Shown here: in pieces, positions 17,659 through 26,241 of the stretch
Position numbering within the stretch: the stretch's first letter is position 1
Layout of the letters: the number at the start of each line of letters is the position of its first letter
Source of the DNA: Gemmatimonadota bacterium
Lineage (GTDB): Bacteria; Gemmatimonadota; Gemmatimonadetes; Longimicrobiales; Gaopeijiaceae
Assembly (NCBI GenBank): GCA_028873595.1
Contig: JAPPOV010000030.1
Location: 62,001-126,000 of the forward strand
Reading direction: 5' to 3'
Length of the DNA: 64,000 nt
Notes under the pieces: model-generated
What the model was told of the DNA's origin: nothing
The model's database searches: none
What the model saw: only the letters and a program-made list of their open reading frames with translations
Position numbers and translations under genes: made by a program

Positions 17659-19155
17659 ATGGCTGTCCCCGCCGTCCTCTCCATCGATCAGGGAACGACG
17701 GGCAGTACCTGCCTCGTCGTCGGTGCCGATGGTCGCGTGCTCGGTCGCTCTTACTCCGAGTTTACGCAGCATTTCCCTCGTCCGGGTTGGGTAGAGCATG
17801 ACGCGACCGAGATTTGGGACGTGACGTGTGCTGTAGCTCGAGAGGCACTCGAGTCCGCATCCGGTGCCGAGGTCCGATCGGTGGGACTCACCAACCAGCG
17901 CGAGACCGTCGTCCTCTGGGATCGCGAGACGTTGGAGCCGGTACACCGAGCGATCGTGTGGCAGGATCGTCGAACGCAGCCGCTCTGCCGAGCGCTCAAG
18001 GATGCTGGCCATGAGGACGAGGTTCGCCGTCGTTCGGGTCTCGTCCTCGATCCATACTTCTCCGGGACCAAGATCGCGTGGCTTCTCGAGTCGGATCCGG
18101 ATCTTCGGTCGAGAGCTGAAGGGGGTACACTGGCAGTCGGCACCGTCGACTCGTGGCTGATCGCACGCCTCACGAACGGTGCCGCCCACGTTACCGATCC
18201 AACCAACGCGTCGCGCACTCTCCTCTTCAACCTGGGCGACGCTTCATGGGACGATTGGGCGCTCGATCTGCTCGGAGTCCCTGGGGCCCTTCTCCCGGAG
18301 ATCCGTCCCAGCTCGGGCGACTTCGGGACGACCGCGGGTGAACACCTCGGCATCGAGGTTCCGATTCAAGGTGTCGCCGGTGACCAACAGGCTGCGCTCT
18401 TCGGACAGGGTTGCTGGACATCCGGTCTGGCCAAGAACACGTACGGGACGGGGGCGTTCCTGCTCCTTCACACCGGAGACACTCCGGTGGTATCAGAGCA
18501 CGGTCTCCTCACCACGGCTGCATGTGATGCCACCGGCGGACTCTCCTACGCACTCGAGGGTTCCGTCTTCATTGCAGGAGCCGCCATACAATGGCTGCGT
18601 GACGAGCTGGGGCTCGTGTCCTCGGCTGCTGACTCCGAAGCGATGGCGTCGTCTCTGGAGGACAACGGTGGCGTCTATTTCGTGCCGGGCTTCGTTGGGC
18701 TCGGAGCCCCACATTGGGAGGCCGATGCGAGAGGCGCGTTGTTTGGTCTGACCCGTGGCACGTCTTCCGCCCATATCGTACGAGCTGCGCTCGAAGCCAT
18801 GGCGTACGGGACGACCGAGGTACTGCGGGCGATGGAGGCCGATTCGGGGGTTGAAACGGCAGAGCTCCGGGTAGATGGAGGGGCATCCCTGAACGACTGG
18901 CTGATGCAGTTCCAGGCAGATGTGACGGACGTGCCGGTGCGGCGCCCGCCGATCGTGGAGACAACCGCGCTCGGTGCGGCGGGCCTCGCCGGGCTCGCTG
19001 CAGGCGTCTGGTCGAGTGCAGACGACTTTCTCGGCGCGCAGGGCGAGGCCAGTCGCTTCGAGCCCGGACCGAGAGGCCCGAAACGAAGGGTTGCGATGCA
19101 AGGATGGAACCGTGCGGTGCGGGCGTCGCTCGCATGGGCTAGAGATCAGGGCTAA
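17659..19155 (+). CDS. glpK: Glycerol kinase (GlpK), FGGY family
   Basis: 498 aa, normal length. Phosphorylates glycerol to glycerol-3-phosphate. The N-terminus LSIDQGTTGSTCLVVGADG is the ATP phosphate-binding loop. The substrate region NQRETVVLWDRETLEPVHRAIVWQDRRT and the FGGY signatures (GDQQAALFGQGCW; KNTYGTGAFLL; LRVDGGASLNDWLMQFQADV) are all present. It follows maf directly, with no glpF or glpD in the window, so regulation by glycerol is not evident from context. Confidence 0.96.
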   Translation: MAVPAVLSIDQGTTGSTCLVVGADGRVLGRSYSEFTQHFPRPGWVEHDATEIWDVTCAVAREALESASGAEVRSVGLTNQRETVVLWDRETLEPVHRAIVWQDRRTQPLCRALKDAGHEDEVRRRSGLVLDPYFSGTKIAWLLESDPDLRSRAEGGTLAVGTVDSWLIARLTNGAAHVTDPTNASRTLLFNLGDASWDDWALDLLGVPGALLPEIRPSSGDFGTTAGEHLGIEVPIQGVAGDQQAALFGQGCWTSGLAKNTYGTGAFLLLHTGDTPVVSEHGLLTTAACDATGGLSYALEGSVFIAGAAIQWLRDELGLVSSAADSEAMASSLEDNGGVYFVPGFVGLGAPHWEADARGALFGLTRGTSSAHIVRAALEAMAYGTTEVLRAMEADSGVETAELRVDGGASLNDWLMQFQADVTDVPVRRPPIVETTALGAAGLAGLAAGVWSSADDFLGAQGEASRFEPGPRGPKRRVAMQGWNRAVRASLAWARDQG

Positions 19156-19185
19156 CTCCCTGAGTTGTAGGGGGTTTCCCGGACT

Positions 19186-19214
19186 TTTCGCAGGAACGCA
19201 AAGCAGGCTAGATT
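19186..19214 (+). promoter_or_regulatory. Candidate promoter for the ccm operon
   Basis: TTTCGC at 19186-19191, 17 bases, TAGATT at 19209-19214, with predicted start near 19221 and ccmE beginning at 19254. A weaker match to the window's recurring pattern. Confidence 0.35.
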
Positions 19215-19253
19215 GCTCTGTTGTTCCGCACGACCGAGTTCGGAGAGCGCGGC

Positions 19254-19685
19254 ATGAAGAAGAATGGACGGTTCATGGTCGGCCTCGTCGGCGTTGCCGC
19301 CGTCGTGACCTATCTGATTTGGACTGGCGTCAGCGAGACGATGGTCTACTACATGACTCCCGTGGAGCTGCTCGAGAAGGTCGAGAAAGACCCGACCTTT
19401 CACGAGGTGGGCGTGAAAGTCGGTGGGATGGTCGTTCCGGGCACGTATTCACGCGGCGAGGGGGAGCTCCTCCACGTCTTCACTGTCCACGACCTGGTCG
19501 ACGAATCGACGACGTTTGTCGTGGAATACCGCGACGCGTTGCCCGACACGTTCACCGACAAGAGTGAAGTCGTGCTCGAAGGGAGGTTGCGCGCCGACGG
19601 AGTGTTCGAAGCGACGACGCTTCTGACCAAATGTGGCAGCCGCTATGAGGCGTCTCCCGAGGAGTTGGCAAGGACCAGCTCGTGA
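19254..19685 (+). CDS. ccmE: Cytochrome c maturation heme chaperone CcmE, CxxxY type
   Basis: 143 aa. Periplasmic heme chaperone anchored by one N-terminal helix (residues 8-24), with the OB-fold body (VGVKVGGMVVPGTYSRGEG; VFTVHDLVDE; VVLEGRLRADGVFEATTLLTKC). The residue that binds heme covalently is His in the E. coli HxxxY motif, but here the motif is Cys127-Gly-Ser-Arg-Tyr131. CxxxY variants are known from Desulfovibrio and archaea. The ATG at 19254 has GGAG upstream; a TTG at 19221 is less likely. It overlaps ccmF as GTGA and is first in the operon. Confidence 0.93.
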   Translation: MKKNGRFMVGLVGVAAVVTYLIWTGVSETMVYYMTPVELLEKVEKDPTFHEVGVKVGGMVVPGTYSRGEGELLHVFTVHDLVDESTTFVVEYRDALPDTFTDKSEVVLEGRLRADGVFEATTLLTKCGSRYEASPEELARTSS

Positions 19686-21742
19686 CCATTCTCGGGGAGT
19701 TTGCTCTCTGGATCTCCCTGCCCGTAGCCGTGTGGGGGGTGGTGCTTGGGTTCGCAGGGGGACGCTCGCAGCGTGGCGACCTCGTGCTCAGCGCCGAGCG
19801 GAGCATCTATGCGGTTTTCGGGCTGCTCGTCATTGCGTGCCTGGGTGTCGGGGCGGCCTTTCTGGGTGACCGGTTCGAGTACTGGTACATCGCGAACTAC
19901 TCGAACACGAATCTGGAGCTCTTCTACAAGGTGACCGGCCTCTGGGCCGGTCAGAGAGGATCGCTCCTGTTCTGGGCGGTGCTCGTGGCTCTGTTCGGCG
20001 TGATTACGGTGATCACCAACCGGAACAAGAATCGTGAGTTCATGCCGTATGTGGCTGGTGTGCTGCAGACGATCCTGTTGTTCTTCATTGTTGTCCTGCT
20101 CTTCGCCGATGTGAATCCGTTTGAGCGGCTCGCGTTTACGCCGGCAGATGGCCGCGGGTTGAACCCGCAGCTTCAGAACTACTGGATGACGATCCATCCC
20201 CCGACGCTGTACCTCGGCTTCACCGCGTTCACCATCCCGTTCGCCTTCGCCGTGGCCGCGTTGCTGAATGGACGCCTGGATGCACGCTGGATTCAGCTGA
20301 CTCGTCGGTGGATCCTCACGAGCTGGCTCTTCCTTTCCGTCGGCATCGTCTTCGGAATGCGTTGGGCGTACGAAGAGCTCGGGTGGGGCGGTTACTGGTT
20401 CTGGGATCCGGTGGAAAACGCATCCCTGCTCCCGTGGCTCACAGCTACGGCGTTCCTGCACTCGATTCAGATTCAGGAAAACAGGGGGATGCTGAAGGTC
20501 TGGAACATGTCGCTCGTGCTCCTGACGTTCCTGCTCACGATCTTCGCGACGTTCCTGACGCGCTCGGGCCTTATCGAGTCCGTGCATTCCTTCGCGCAGG
20601 AGCTCAAGATCGCCTACATCTTTCTGAGCTTCATGGGAGCGGTGCTCGCACTTTCGGTCGTCCTGATTCTGTACCGGCTGCCGGAGCTCCGTTCGGAGAA
20701 TCAGATCGAGTCCTTCGTCTCACGAGAGTCGGCGTTCCTCTTCAACAATCTGCTTCTGCTGGGTGCGGCATTCTCGGTCATGTGGGGTACAATGTTCCCA
20801 CTGATTTCCGAGGGCTTCACCGGCCAGGAGATCTCGGTCGGTCCTCCGTTTTTCGAAAAGGTCAACTTCCCGATCGGGCTGGTGCTGCTGGCCCTCGTCG
20901 GTATCGGGCCGGTCATCGCCTGGCGGCGCGCGACCAAGAGGAACCTGCAGAAGAATTTCACCATTCCGGTGACCGTGGGCGCAGTGACGGGGATCGTGCT
21001 CTTTGCGCTCGGGGCGCGTCATGAGCTATCGCTCGTGACGTGGAGTATCTCCGCCTTTGTCCTGACGATCATCGGCACCGAGTTCTGGAAGGGGACGCGG
21101 TCCCGGGCGCGGATCGAAGGCGAGGGATATGCACTCGCCTTCTTCCACCTGATTACCCGCAACCGACGCCGGTGGGGTGGCTACACCGTACATGTCGGCT
21201 TCGTACTCATGGTCATCGGGTTCGCCGGTGCCGGCTACAACATGGACAGCCGCTTCAACGTGGAGCCTGGCGATATCGTGGAGGTCGAGTCGCCGTTCGG
21301 TCATACCTACGAGCTGACATACGAAGGCCTGTCCATGTCGATCGGTCGTGGGGAGCGAAACCTTCTCTGGCAGGCCATCGCAACCGTCTCGGTGCGTCAG
21401 GATGGAGTGCCCAAGGGTGTCCTCACGACCGAGAAGCGTCAGTACACGAACCGCGATACCCAACCCATGACCGAGGTAGGCATCCGCTCGATCATTCAGG
21501 AGGATCTTTACCTGATCCTCTCCGCGATGAACGACACGGGCGGAGCTCTCCGAAACGACCCAGGTGCACAGGGCATCGACCTTCAGGTCCTGATCAAGCC
21601 GCTCGTCAACTGGATCTGGATCGGGTGTCTCTTCATCGCGCTTGGAACCGTAATCGCGCTTTGGCCGAGCGTGGATCGGACGCGGTTGGCTCGAGAGAAA
21701 GCAGTGGGCTCCACGGAGTCCGCCGCGGCGGGGGCAGACTGA
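19682..21742 (+). CDS. ccmF: Cytochrome c heme lyase subunit CcmF
   Basis: 686 aa, with many membrane helices. Transfers heme to apocytochrome c. The conserved tryptophan-rich (WWD) heme-handling region is WGGYWFWDPVENASLLPWL. Conserved histidines lie in MTIHPPTLYLGF and in the FLTRSGLIESVHSFA segment. The C-terminal periplasmic part ends with a last helix (WIWIGCLFIALGTVIALWPS). Translationally coupled to ccmE. Confidence 0.96.
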   Translation: MTILGEFALWISLPVAVWGVVLGFAGGRSQRGDLVLSAERSIYAVFGLLVIACLGVGAAFLGDRFEYWYIANYSNTNLELFYKVTGLWAGQRGSLLFWAVLVALFGVITVITNRNKNREFMPYVAGVLQTILLFFIVVLLFADVNPFERLAFTPADGRGLNPQLQNYWMTIHPPTLYLGFTAFTIPFAFAVAALLNGRLDARWIQLTRRWILTSWLFLSVGIVFGMRWAYEELGWGGYWFWDPVENASLLPWLTATAFLHSIQIQENRGMLKVWNMSLVLLTFLLTIFATFLTRSGLIESVHSFAQELKIAYIFLSFMGAVLALSVVLILYRLPELRSENQIESFVSRESAFLFNNLLLLGAAFSVMWGTMFPLISEGFTGQEISVGPPFFEKVNFPIGLVLLALVGIGPVIAWRRATKRNLQKNFTIPVTVGAVTGIVLFALGARHELSLVTWSISAFVLTIIGTEFWKGTRSRARIEGEGYALAFFHLITRNRRRWGGYTVHVGFVLMVIGFAGAGYNMDSRFNVEPGDIVEVESPFGHTYELTYEGLSMSIGRGERNLLWQAIATVSVRQDGVPKGVLTTEKRQYTNRDTQPMTEVGIRSIIQEDLYLILSAMNDTGGALRNDPGAQGIDLQVLIKPLVNWIWIGCLFIALGTVIALWPSVDRTRLAREKAVGSTESAAAGAD

Positions 21743-21761
21743 GTCCGCCGGGATCCCTCGG

Positions 21762-22193
21762 ATGACTCTGTACGTCGGGGTCGCGCTCGTCGCCGCCGCG
21801 GTGGTGCTTTTCATCCTCCAGCCGGTTGTGAAAGGGATTCATGCGTCACTTGAGCGCGATGACGACGAGCTGACGGAGACAGAGGCCCGAAAGCGTGTGG
21901 CGCTCCTTGCGCTCCGTGACGTCGAATACGACTTCCTCTCGGGAAAGCTCGACGAGCAGGACTACCGTTCCCTCAAGAGCGAGCTGACGGCTGAGGCACT
22001 CGCAGCACTCGAAGCGGATGACGCGTCCAGGGCCGATCACGGATCTGACCAGGAAATCGAAGCTGAAATCGCCCGGCTTCGGACGGGGCTCAAGGTGGGT
22101 GCACGCTGCTTATCGTGTGGATATACAAACGCTCACGGTAGCCGGTTCTGCTCGGCGTGTGGACACGCGCTGACGGACGCTGTCGCAGGGTGA
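21762..22193 (+). CDS. CcmI-like membrane protein with C-terminal zinc ribbon
   Basis: 143 aa. One N-terminal membrane helix (VGVALVAAAVVLFILQPVV) is followed by a charged helical part with the LLALRDVEYDFLSGKLDEQDYRSL segment. That segment resembles the N-terminal domain of CcmI (LRDLEFDR..GKL...DY). The C-terminal 25 residues form a double CxxC zinc ribbon (CLSCGYTNAHGSRFCSACG). It lies between ccmF and ccmA and overlaps ccmA as GTGA. The zinc ribbon is not part of classic CcmI, so function is inferred from position. Confidence 0.75.
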   Translation: MTLYVGVALVAAAVVLFILQPVVKGIHASLERDDDELTETEARKRVALLALRDVEYDFLSGKLDEQDYRSLKSELTAEALAALEADDASRADHGSDQEIEAEIARLRTGLKVGARCLSCGYTNAHGSRFCSACGHALTDAVAG

Positions 22194-22978
22194 CCGACGT
22201 CGTGTCGCCCGCAGAGGACACGCTCGGCGCCGAGGAAGGAGATCGGCTCGATTCCAACCTTTTCGGGAGTGTGGTGCTCGAGGCGGACGGACTACGTCGT
22301 GAATACGGGCCGGTGATCGCGGTGGACGGTATCGATCTCTCGCTGGCCGAGGGAGAATTCCTGACCATCTTCGGACCGAATGGGGCGGGGAAGTCGTCGC
22401 TGCTCGGCATGCTGGCAGGGGCCATGCGACCGACCGCTGGGATCGTCCGTGTACGTGGACAGGAACTCGCGTTCTCCGACACCGGCTGGCGACACCGCAT
22501 CGGGATGCTGTCGCACCGGGGCTTTCTCTACGGTCGGCTCACCGCAGAGGAGAACCTCCGCTTCTACGGAAAGCTCTTCGGGCTCGTCGACCTCGAAGAA
22601 CGTATCCCTGCCCGCCTCGACCAGGTCGGACTCGGAGCGCGTGCCCGGTTCCAGGCGAGGCAGTTGTCGCACGGCATGCGGCAGCGATTGTCGCTTGCTC
22701 GAGCGCTCCTCCACGATCCCGACGTCGTCCTGCTCGACGAGCCCTACACGGGACTTGACCCTTCTGCCGCAGGCGTACTGCGCGGTGTGCTGGAAGAACT
22801 CAAGGACGGACGCCGCACGGTCGTGATGGTGACGCACAACCTGCGCGAGGGACTGGAGATGGCCACGCGAGTCGCGATCCAGGTTGCCGGTCGCTTCGCA
22901 TGGCATGGGCGGATTGAGTCGGTGGATCGAGAGGATTTCGAGCGCCACTACCACGAGGTTGTGGAGGCACGAGCGTGA
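22190..22978 (+). CDS. ccmA: Heme exporter ATP-binding protein CcmA (ABC ATPase)
   Basis: 262 aa. ABC ATPase of the CcmAB complex, which drives release of holo-CcmE. Walker A is GPNGAGKSS, the signature is LSHGMRQRLSLARALLHDP, and Walker B is VVLLDEPYTGLDP. The GTG at 22190 overlaps the previous stop (GTGA) and was preferred to an upstream in-frame start at 22157. An N-terminal extension of about 35 residues precedes the ABC core. It overlaps ccmB as GTGA. Confidence 0.93.
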   Translation: MTDVVSPAEDTLGAEEGDRLDSNLFGSVVLEADGLRREYGPVIAVDGIDLSLAEGEFLTIFGPNGAGKSSLLGMLAGAMRPTAGIVRVRGQELAFSDTGWRHRIGMLSHRGFLYGRLTAEENLRFYGKLFGLVDLEERIPARLDQVGLGARARFQARQLSHGMRQRLSLARALLHDPDVVLLDEPYTGLDPSAAGVLRGVLEELKDGRRTVVMVTHNLREGLEMATRVAIQVAGRFAWHGRIESVDREDFERHYHEVVEARA

Positions 22979-23655
22979 ACACGTATCTGACCCAGATGTG
23001 GGCGATCATCTGGAAGGACCTTATTCTCGAAATTCGTTCTCGCGAACGGATCGCGGCGATGGGAGCGTTCGCCGTGCTCGCTGGGGTGCTTTTCAATTTT
23101 TCGATCGACACGACGACGACGAGGCCCCAGGACGTTGCAGCGGGCCTGATCTGGATGACCCTCGTTTTTGGGGGACTCCTTGGTGTCGGCCGTACCTTCC
23201 ACCTTGAGTCGCAGGACGGTGCGCTTCAGGGAGTGCTCATGTCACCGGCACCCAAGGATGCGGTCTTTCTCGCGAAGACAGCGGCCAATTTCGCGCTTCT
23301 CTATGCGGTGTCGCTCCTCGTGCTGGGTGTCTTCGGACTCTTTTTCGGTGTCGGTCCTGGACAGAATCTCGGATGGGTCGTTCTGGTGCTGGGTGTGGGC
23401 TCGCTCGGCTTCGTTGCCCTGGGGACACTCTTCGCCGCGGTCTCGACGGGAACGAGTATGGGTGAGACACTGCTCCCAGTGCTGGTCTTCCCCCTTCTTG
23501 TTCCCATGGTGATTTACGGTGCCGGTGCGACGACCTGGTTGATGAACGGTCGGCCCTTTGTGGAAGTCGAGGGTAACGTCAGAATGCTGGGTGCGTTCGC
23601 GCTGGCCGCCGTCGCGGCCGGGGCCGTGCTCTTTCGATACGTGGTGGAGGATTGA
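22975..23655 (+). CDS. ccmB: Heme exporter membrane protein CcmB
   Basis: 226 aa with six apparent membrane helices. Family hallmarks are IIWKDLILEIRSRERI at the N-terminus, FGGLLGVGRTFHLESQDGALQGVLMSP in the middle, and TLLPVLVFPLLVPMVIYGA near residue 170. It forms the membrane part of the ABC transporter with CcmA and is coupled to both neighbours by short overlaps. Confidence 0.94.
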   Translation: MNTYLTQMWAIIWKDLILEIRSRERIAAMGAFAVLAGVLFNFSIDTTTTRPQDVAAGLIWMTLVFGGLLGVGRTFHLESQDGALQGVLMSPAPKDAVFLAKTAANFALLYAVSLLVLGVFGLFFGVGPGQNLGWVVLVLGVGSLGFVALGTLFAAVSTGTSMGETLLPVLVFPLLVPMVIYGAGATTWLMNGRPFVEVEGNVRMLGAFALAAVAAGAVLFRYVVED

Positions 23656-24344
23656 TGTCGACGGCAGGAATGAGACGAGGTGGAACCGCGCTGGTGGTTC
23701 TCGGTCTCCTCGGGCTGATCGCCCTGTACTGGATGGCCTTCTTCTGGGTCTCCACCGAGGTGAACCAGGGCGTGGTTCAGCGCATCTTCTACGTCCACGT
23801 ACCGGCTGCATGGACGAGTTTTCTCGCGATCGGCTTCGCTGCGCTTGCCAGTGGGATGTACCTGTGGCTGAGGGATGACCGACTCGACCGTGCAGCGCTT
23901 TGTGCGATCGAGGGTGGGCTGGTCTTCGCTACTCTGGTCCTCACGACCGGTCCCCTGTGGGGAAAGATCGCCTGGGGAACGTACTGGACGTGGGAGCCGA
24001 GGTTGACCCTCACCTTGCTGCTCTGGTTCATCTTCGTCGGGTACTTCATGGTCCGAAACTCGACGGAGGACCCGGAAAAAGGGAAACGGTTCGCGGCCGT
24101 GGTCGCGATCGTCGGCGCCATGGACATCCCGTTCATTCATCTCAGCGTCATCTGGTTTCGCTCGCTCCACCCCGAGCCCGTGGTCGCGAAGCCCGATGGC
24201 CCGACACTCCCCGGAGACATGCTCGCCACGTTGCTTTTCGGCGTACTCGTCTTCTCTCTTCTTTTTTTCGGCCTCTTCCTCTTCCGCTATGCGGTGGAAG
24301 GGCTGCGCGCGGAAGCCGACCTGCGCGCGCGCTCTGTCGCCTGA
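23655..24344 (+). CDS. ccmC: Heme exporter protein CcmC
   Basis: 229 aa with six apparent membrane helices. CcmC loads heme onto CcmE. The heme-ligand histidines are seen in FYVHVPAAWTSF and in FIHLSVIWFRSLHP. The tryptophan-rich loop reads WGTYWTWEPRLTL, with Glu where most CcmC proteins have Asp (WxWD). The ATG at 23655 shares one base with the ccmB stop (TGATG). Confidence 0.94.
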   Translation: MSTAGMRRGGTALVVLGLLGLIALYWMAFFWVSTEVNQGVVQRIFYVHVPAAWTSFLAIGFAALASGMYLWLRDDRLDRAALCAIEGGLVFATLVLTTGPLWGKIAWGTYWTWEPRLTLTLLLWFIFVGYFMVRNSTEDPEKGKRFAAVVAIVGAMDIPFIHLSVIWFRSLHPEPVVAKPDGPTLPGDMLATLLFGVLVFSLLFFGLFLFRYAVEGLRAEADLRARSVA

Positions 24345-24359
24345 CTCGACCGAACCATC

Positions 24360-24599
24360 ATGAAGAACTCCACGATTCGCGCGGTTGCACTCTCGTTGGC
24401 CGCGCTCGCCATCATGGCCGTCCGAGGTGTAGCACAGGAGTCTGCGGCCATGCCGCAAGCGAGTGCGCTGGCCGAGCAGAATCTGCGGCCGTATTGGCAC
24501 GTCTTTGCCGCATACGCACTTGTCATCGTTCTCATCGGTGGATGGGCTGTCTCGATCGCACGCCGGCTGAGGGCGATCGAAGATCGTCTGGCCGATTGA
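24360..24599 (+). CDS. ccmD: CcmD-like small membrane protein
   Basis: 79 aa. An N-terminal signal-like stretch is followed by one helix (YWHVFAAYALVIVLIGGWAVSIARRLRAIEDRL), the pattern of CcmD, which releases holo-CcmE from CcmC. Its position directly after ccmC supports this. The cleavable leader (IMAVRGVAQ) is longer than in classic CcmD. Confidence 0.7.
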   Translation: MKNSTIRAVALSLAALAIMAVRGVAQESAAMPQASALAEQNLRPYWHVFAAYALVIVLIGGWAVSIARRLRAIEDRLAD

Positions 24600-24624
24600 T
24601 CATCCGGGCCACGACCAGGGTCCG

Positions 24625-26241
24625 ATGATTCGGCTTGCGTGTCTCGTGGTGGTCGTTTTTTCGATGACCGCGACCCACTCGGCTGCTCAGACACCGACCA
24701 TGCCGAGCACGCTTCGATACGGGTCGGGGTTACTCGATGTCCCGGTCTCGAGTGTGCTTCCCCATCTGAACGTGACGGCCACGTTCTCCGGGTTCTGGAA
24801 CTCCCTGGGGCGACGGATCGAGATCGACGAATCCGGCCAGCCGTCCGGGTTCGGGCCCGCACGGAGTGACTTCTTCGGCGATTTCTCGACAGCCGTCGGG
24901 CTCTTCGACCGTGCCGAGGCCGGGGTCACCATCCAGTCGTTGAACGATGCTGCCGAGGGTGGTGACCTATGGGGACTCTTCGGACGGGTTCGCTTGTGGG
25001 AACCTGTCGACCAGGGGCTTGGGTTGGCTGTGGGGGGGCGGTATCTCACATCGCCCAACTACACAGGGCCTGGCGTTGGTGGAGCGGTTCAGTACGCACC
25101 TGGCCGACTCGGCTTTCCGGATGAACGCCTGCGGAGGGAATACACGAACGCTGATGGACTGCATACCAACCTGAGCCTTTATGGAGTCGCGACCGCGTAT
25201 CTGCGAGGGTATGACGGCGGCGTCCTGCCCAAGAACGACATGACGTTCTCGTTAGGGTACGGTGGAGGCCTTTTCGGGGCCGGTGGAGGACTCGATTTCT
25301 ACGCCCCGGGGACCAACAGCGGGTGGTTCCTGGGCTCGGCGATCCATATGGCCGCCGGTGAGCGCTCCCAGCTTACCATCATGGCCGAACACAACGGCAT
25401 TGACGTGAATCTCGGTGCCCAGTTCGACTGGGACGGGGTGCGCATCGGGGTCCATGGGTTGGCATTGAACCACGAGTGGCCGACAGACGGGCAGTTCTCC
25501 GAGTATCAGAAGCCGAAGTTCGGCTTTACGCTCTCGGCGGCAGTCTGTCCCAGGGAACCAGGCTTGCGCTGTCGCCCACGGGGAATGAGACGGGTCGAGC
25601 CGGACACGATCTACATACCGCCCCCACCACCAGACACAATCATCGTCGAGGACGCGTCTTCGGGATCGGTCTTGGCGGTTGGAGATCCCGCCTCGATGTG
25701 TCTGTCGACGGGGCAGAACGTCTCCATTGAGGTGACGGCCGCAGGAGACACTCTGGTCGGGTCGCCTCCCGTGTCGATTCGGTCACTTCGGCCGGCGATG
25801 ACCTTCTCGGGGAGCTATGCGGGTGCGGCATTCTGGTATCTGGACGACGAAGTGATCGTCTTCGAGGGTGGCGACTTCGGAAAATCCGAAGACCTGTTCC
25901 CCGTAGACTGTGGTCAGATCCTGCGTGTTGGGGTGTATCGGGGAGTTCCCGTGTTCGCCGTCGTCAATGCGAGTCGGCCGCTCGACGTGATCTTCATTCC
26001 GGTTCGCCCGGGAGTCTGGCATCGCTACGAACGCGGTCTGCGCCGCTCGCCGAGTTCGTTTCCACTGACGTGTGCCAGGTGCCAGCGAGGCCGGTGTCAG
26101 ACTCCCAAGAGTGCGGCGGGGACATCGTCGATCGTGTCGATATCCCTTCGGGGTGGGAGCATCGCGACGCTCAGCCCTGCCTCGTGGAGTCGGTTGAGTG
26201 TGCGACGAAGCACGAGCTCCGTACTCCACGGAATCGCGTGA
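24625..26241 (+). CDS. Secreted, probably outer-membrane protein of unknown function
   Basis: Up to 538 aa. Signal peptide (IRLACLVVVVFSMTATHSAAQ), then about 300 residues of glycine-rich alternating strands (VGGRYLTSPN, FSLGYGGGLFGAGGGLDFY) that suggest a beta-barrel. A proline linker (IYIPPPPPDTIIVE) leads to a C-terminal globular part (LFPVDCGQILRVGVYRGVPVFAVV and VRPGVWHRYERGLR). The last 48 codons (26098-26241) run antisense through the 3' end of the glycosyltransferase gene and look like read-through into a non-homologous frame. I do not recognise the family. It follows ccmD by 25 bases. Confidence 0.72.
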   Translation: MIRLACLVVVVFSMTATHSAAQTPTMPSTLRYGSGLLDVPVSSVLPHLNVTATFSGFWNSLGRRIEIDESGQPSGFGPARSDFFGDFSTAVGLFDRAEAGVTIQSLNDAAEGGDLWGLFGRVRLWEPVDQGLGLAVGGRYLTSPNYTGPGVGGAVQYAPGRLGFPDERLRREYTNADGLHTNLSLYGVATAYLRGYDGGVLPKNDMTFSLGYGGGLFGAGGGLDFYAPGTNSGWFLGSAIHMAAGERSQLTIMAEHNGIDVNLGAQFDWDGVRIGVHGLALNHEWPTDGQFSEYQKPKFGFTLSAAVCPREPGLRCRPRGMRRVEPDTIYIPPPPPDTIIVEDASSGSVLAVGDPASMCLSTGQNVSIEVTAAGDTLVGSPPVSIRSLRPAMTFSGSYAGAAFWYLDDEVIVFEGGDFGKSEDLFPVDCGQILRVGVYRGVPVFAVVNASRPLDVIFIPVRPGVWHRYERGLRRSPSSFPLTCARCQRGRCQTPKSAAGTSSIVSISLRGGSIATLSPASWSRLSVRRSTSSVLHGIA

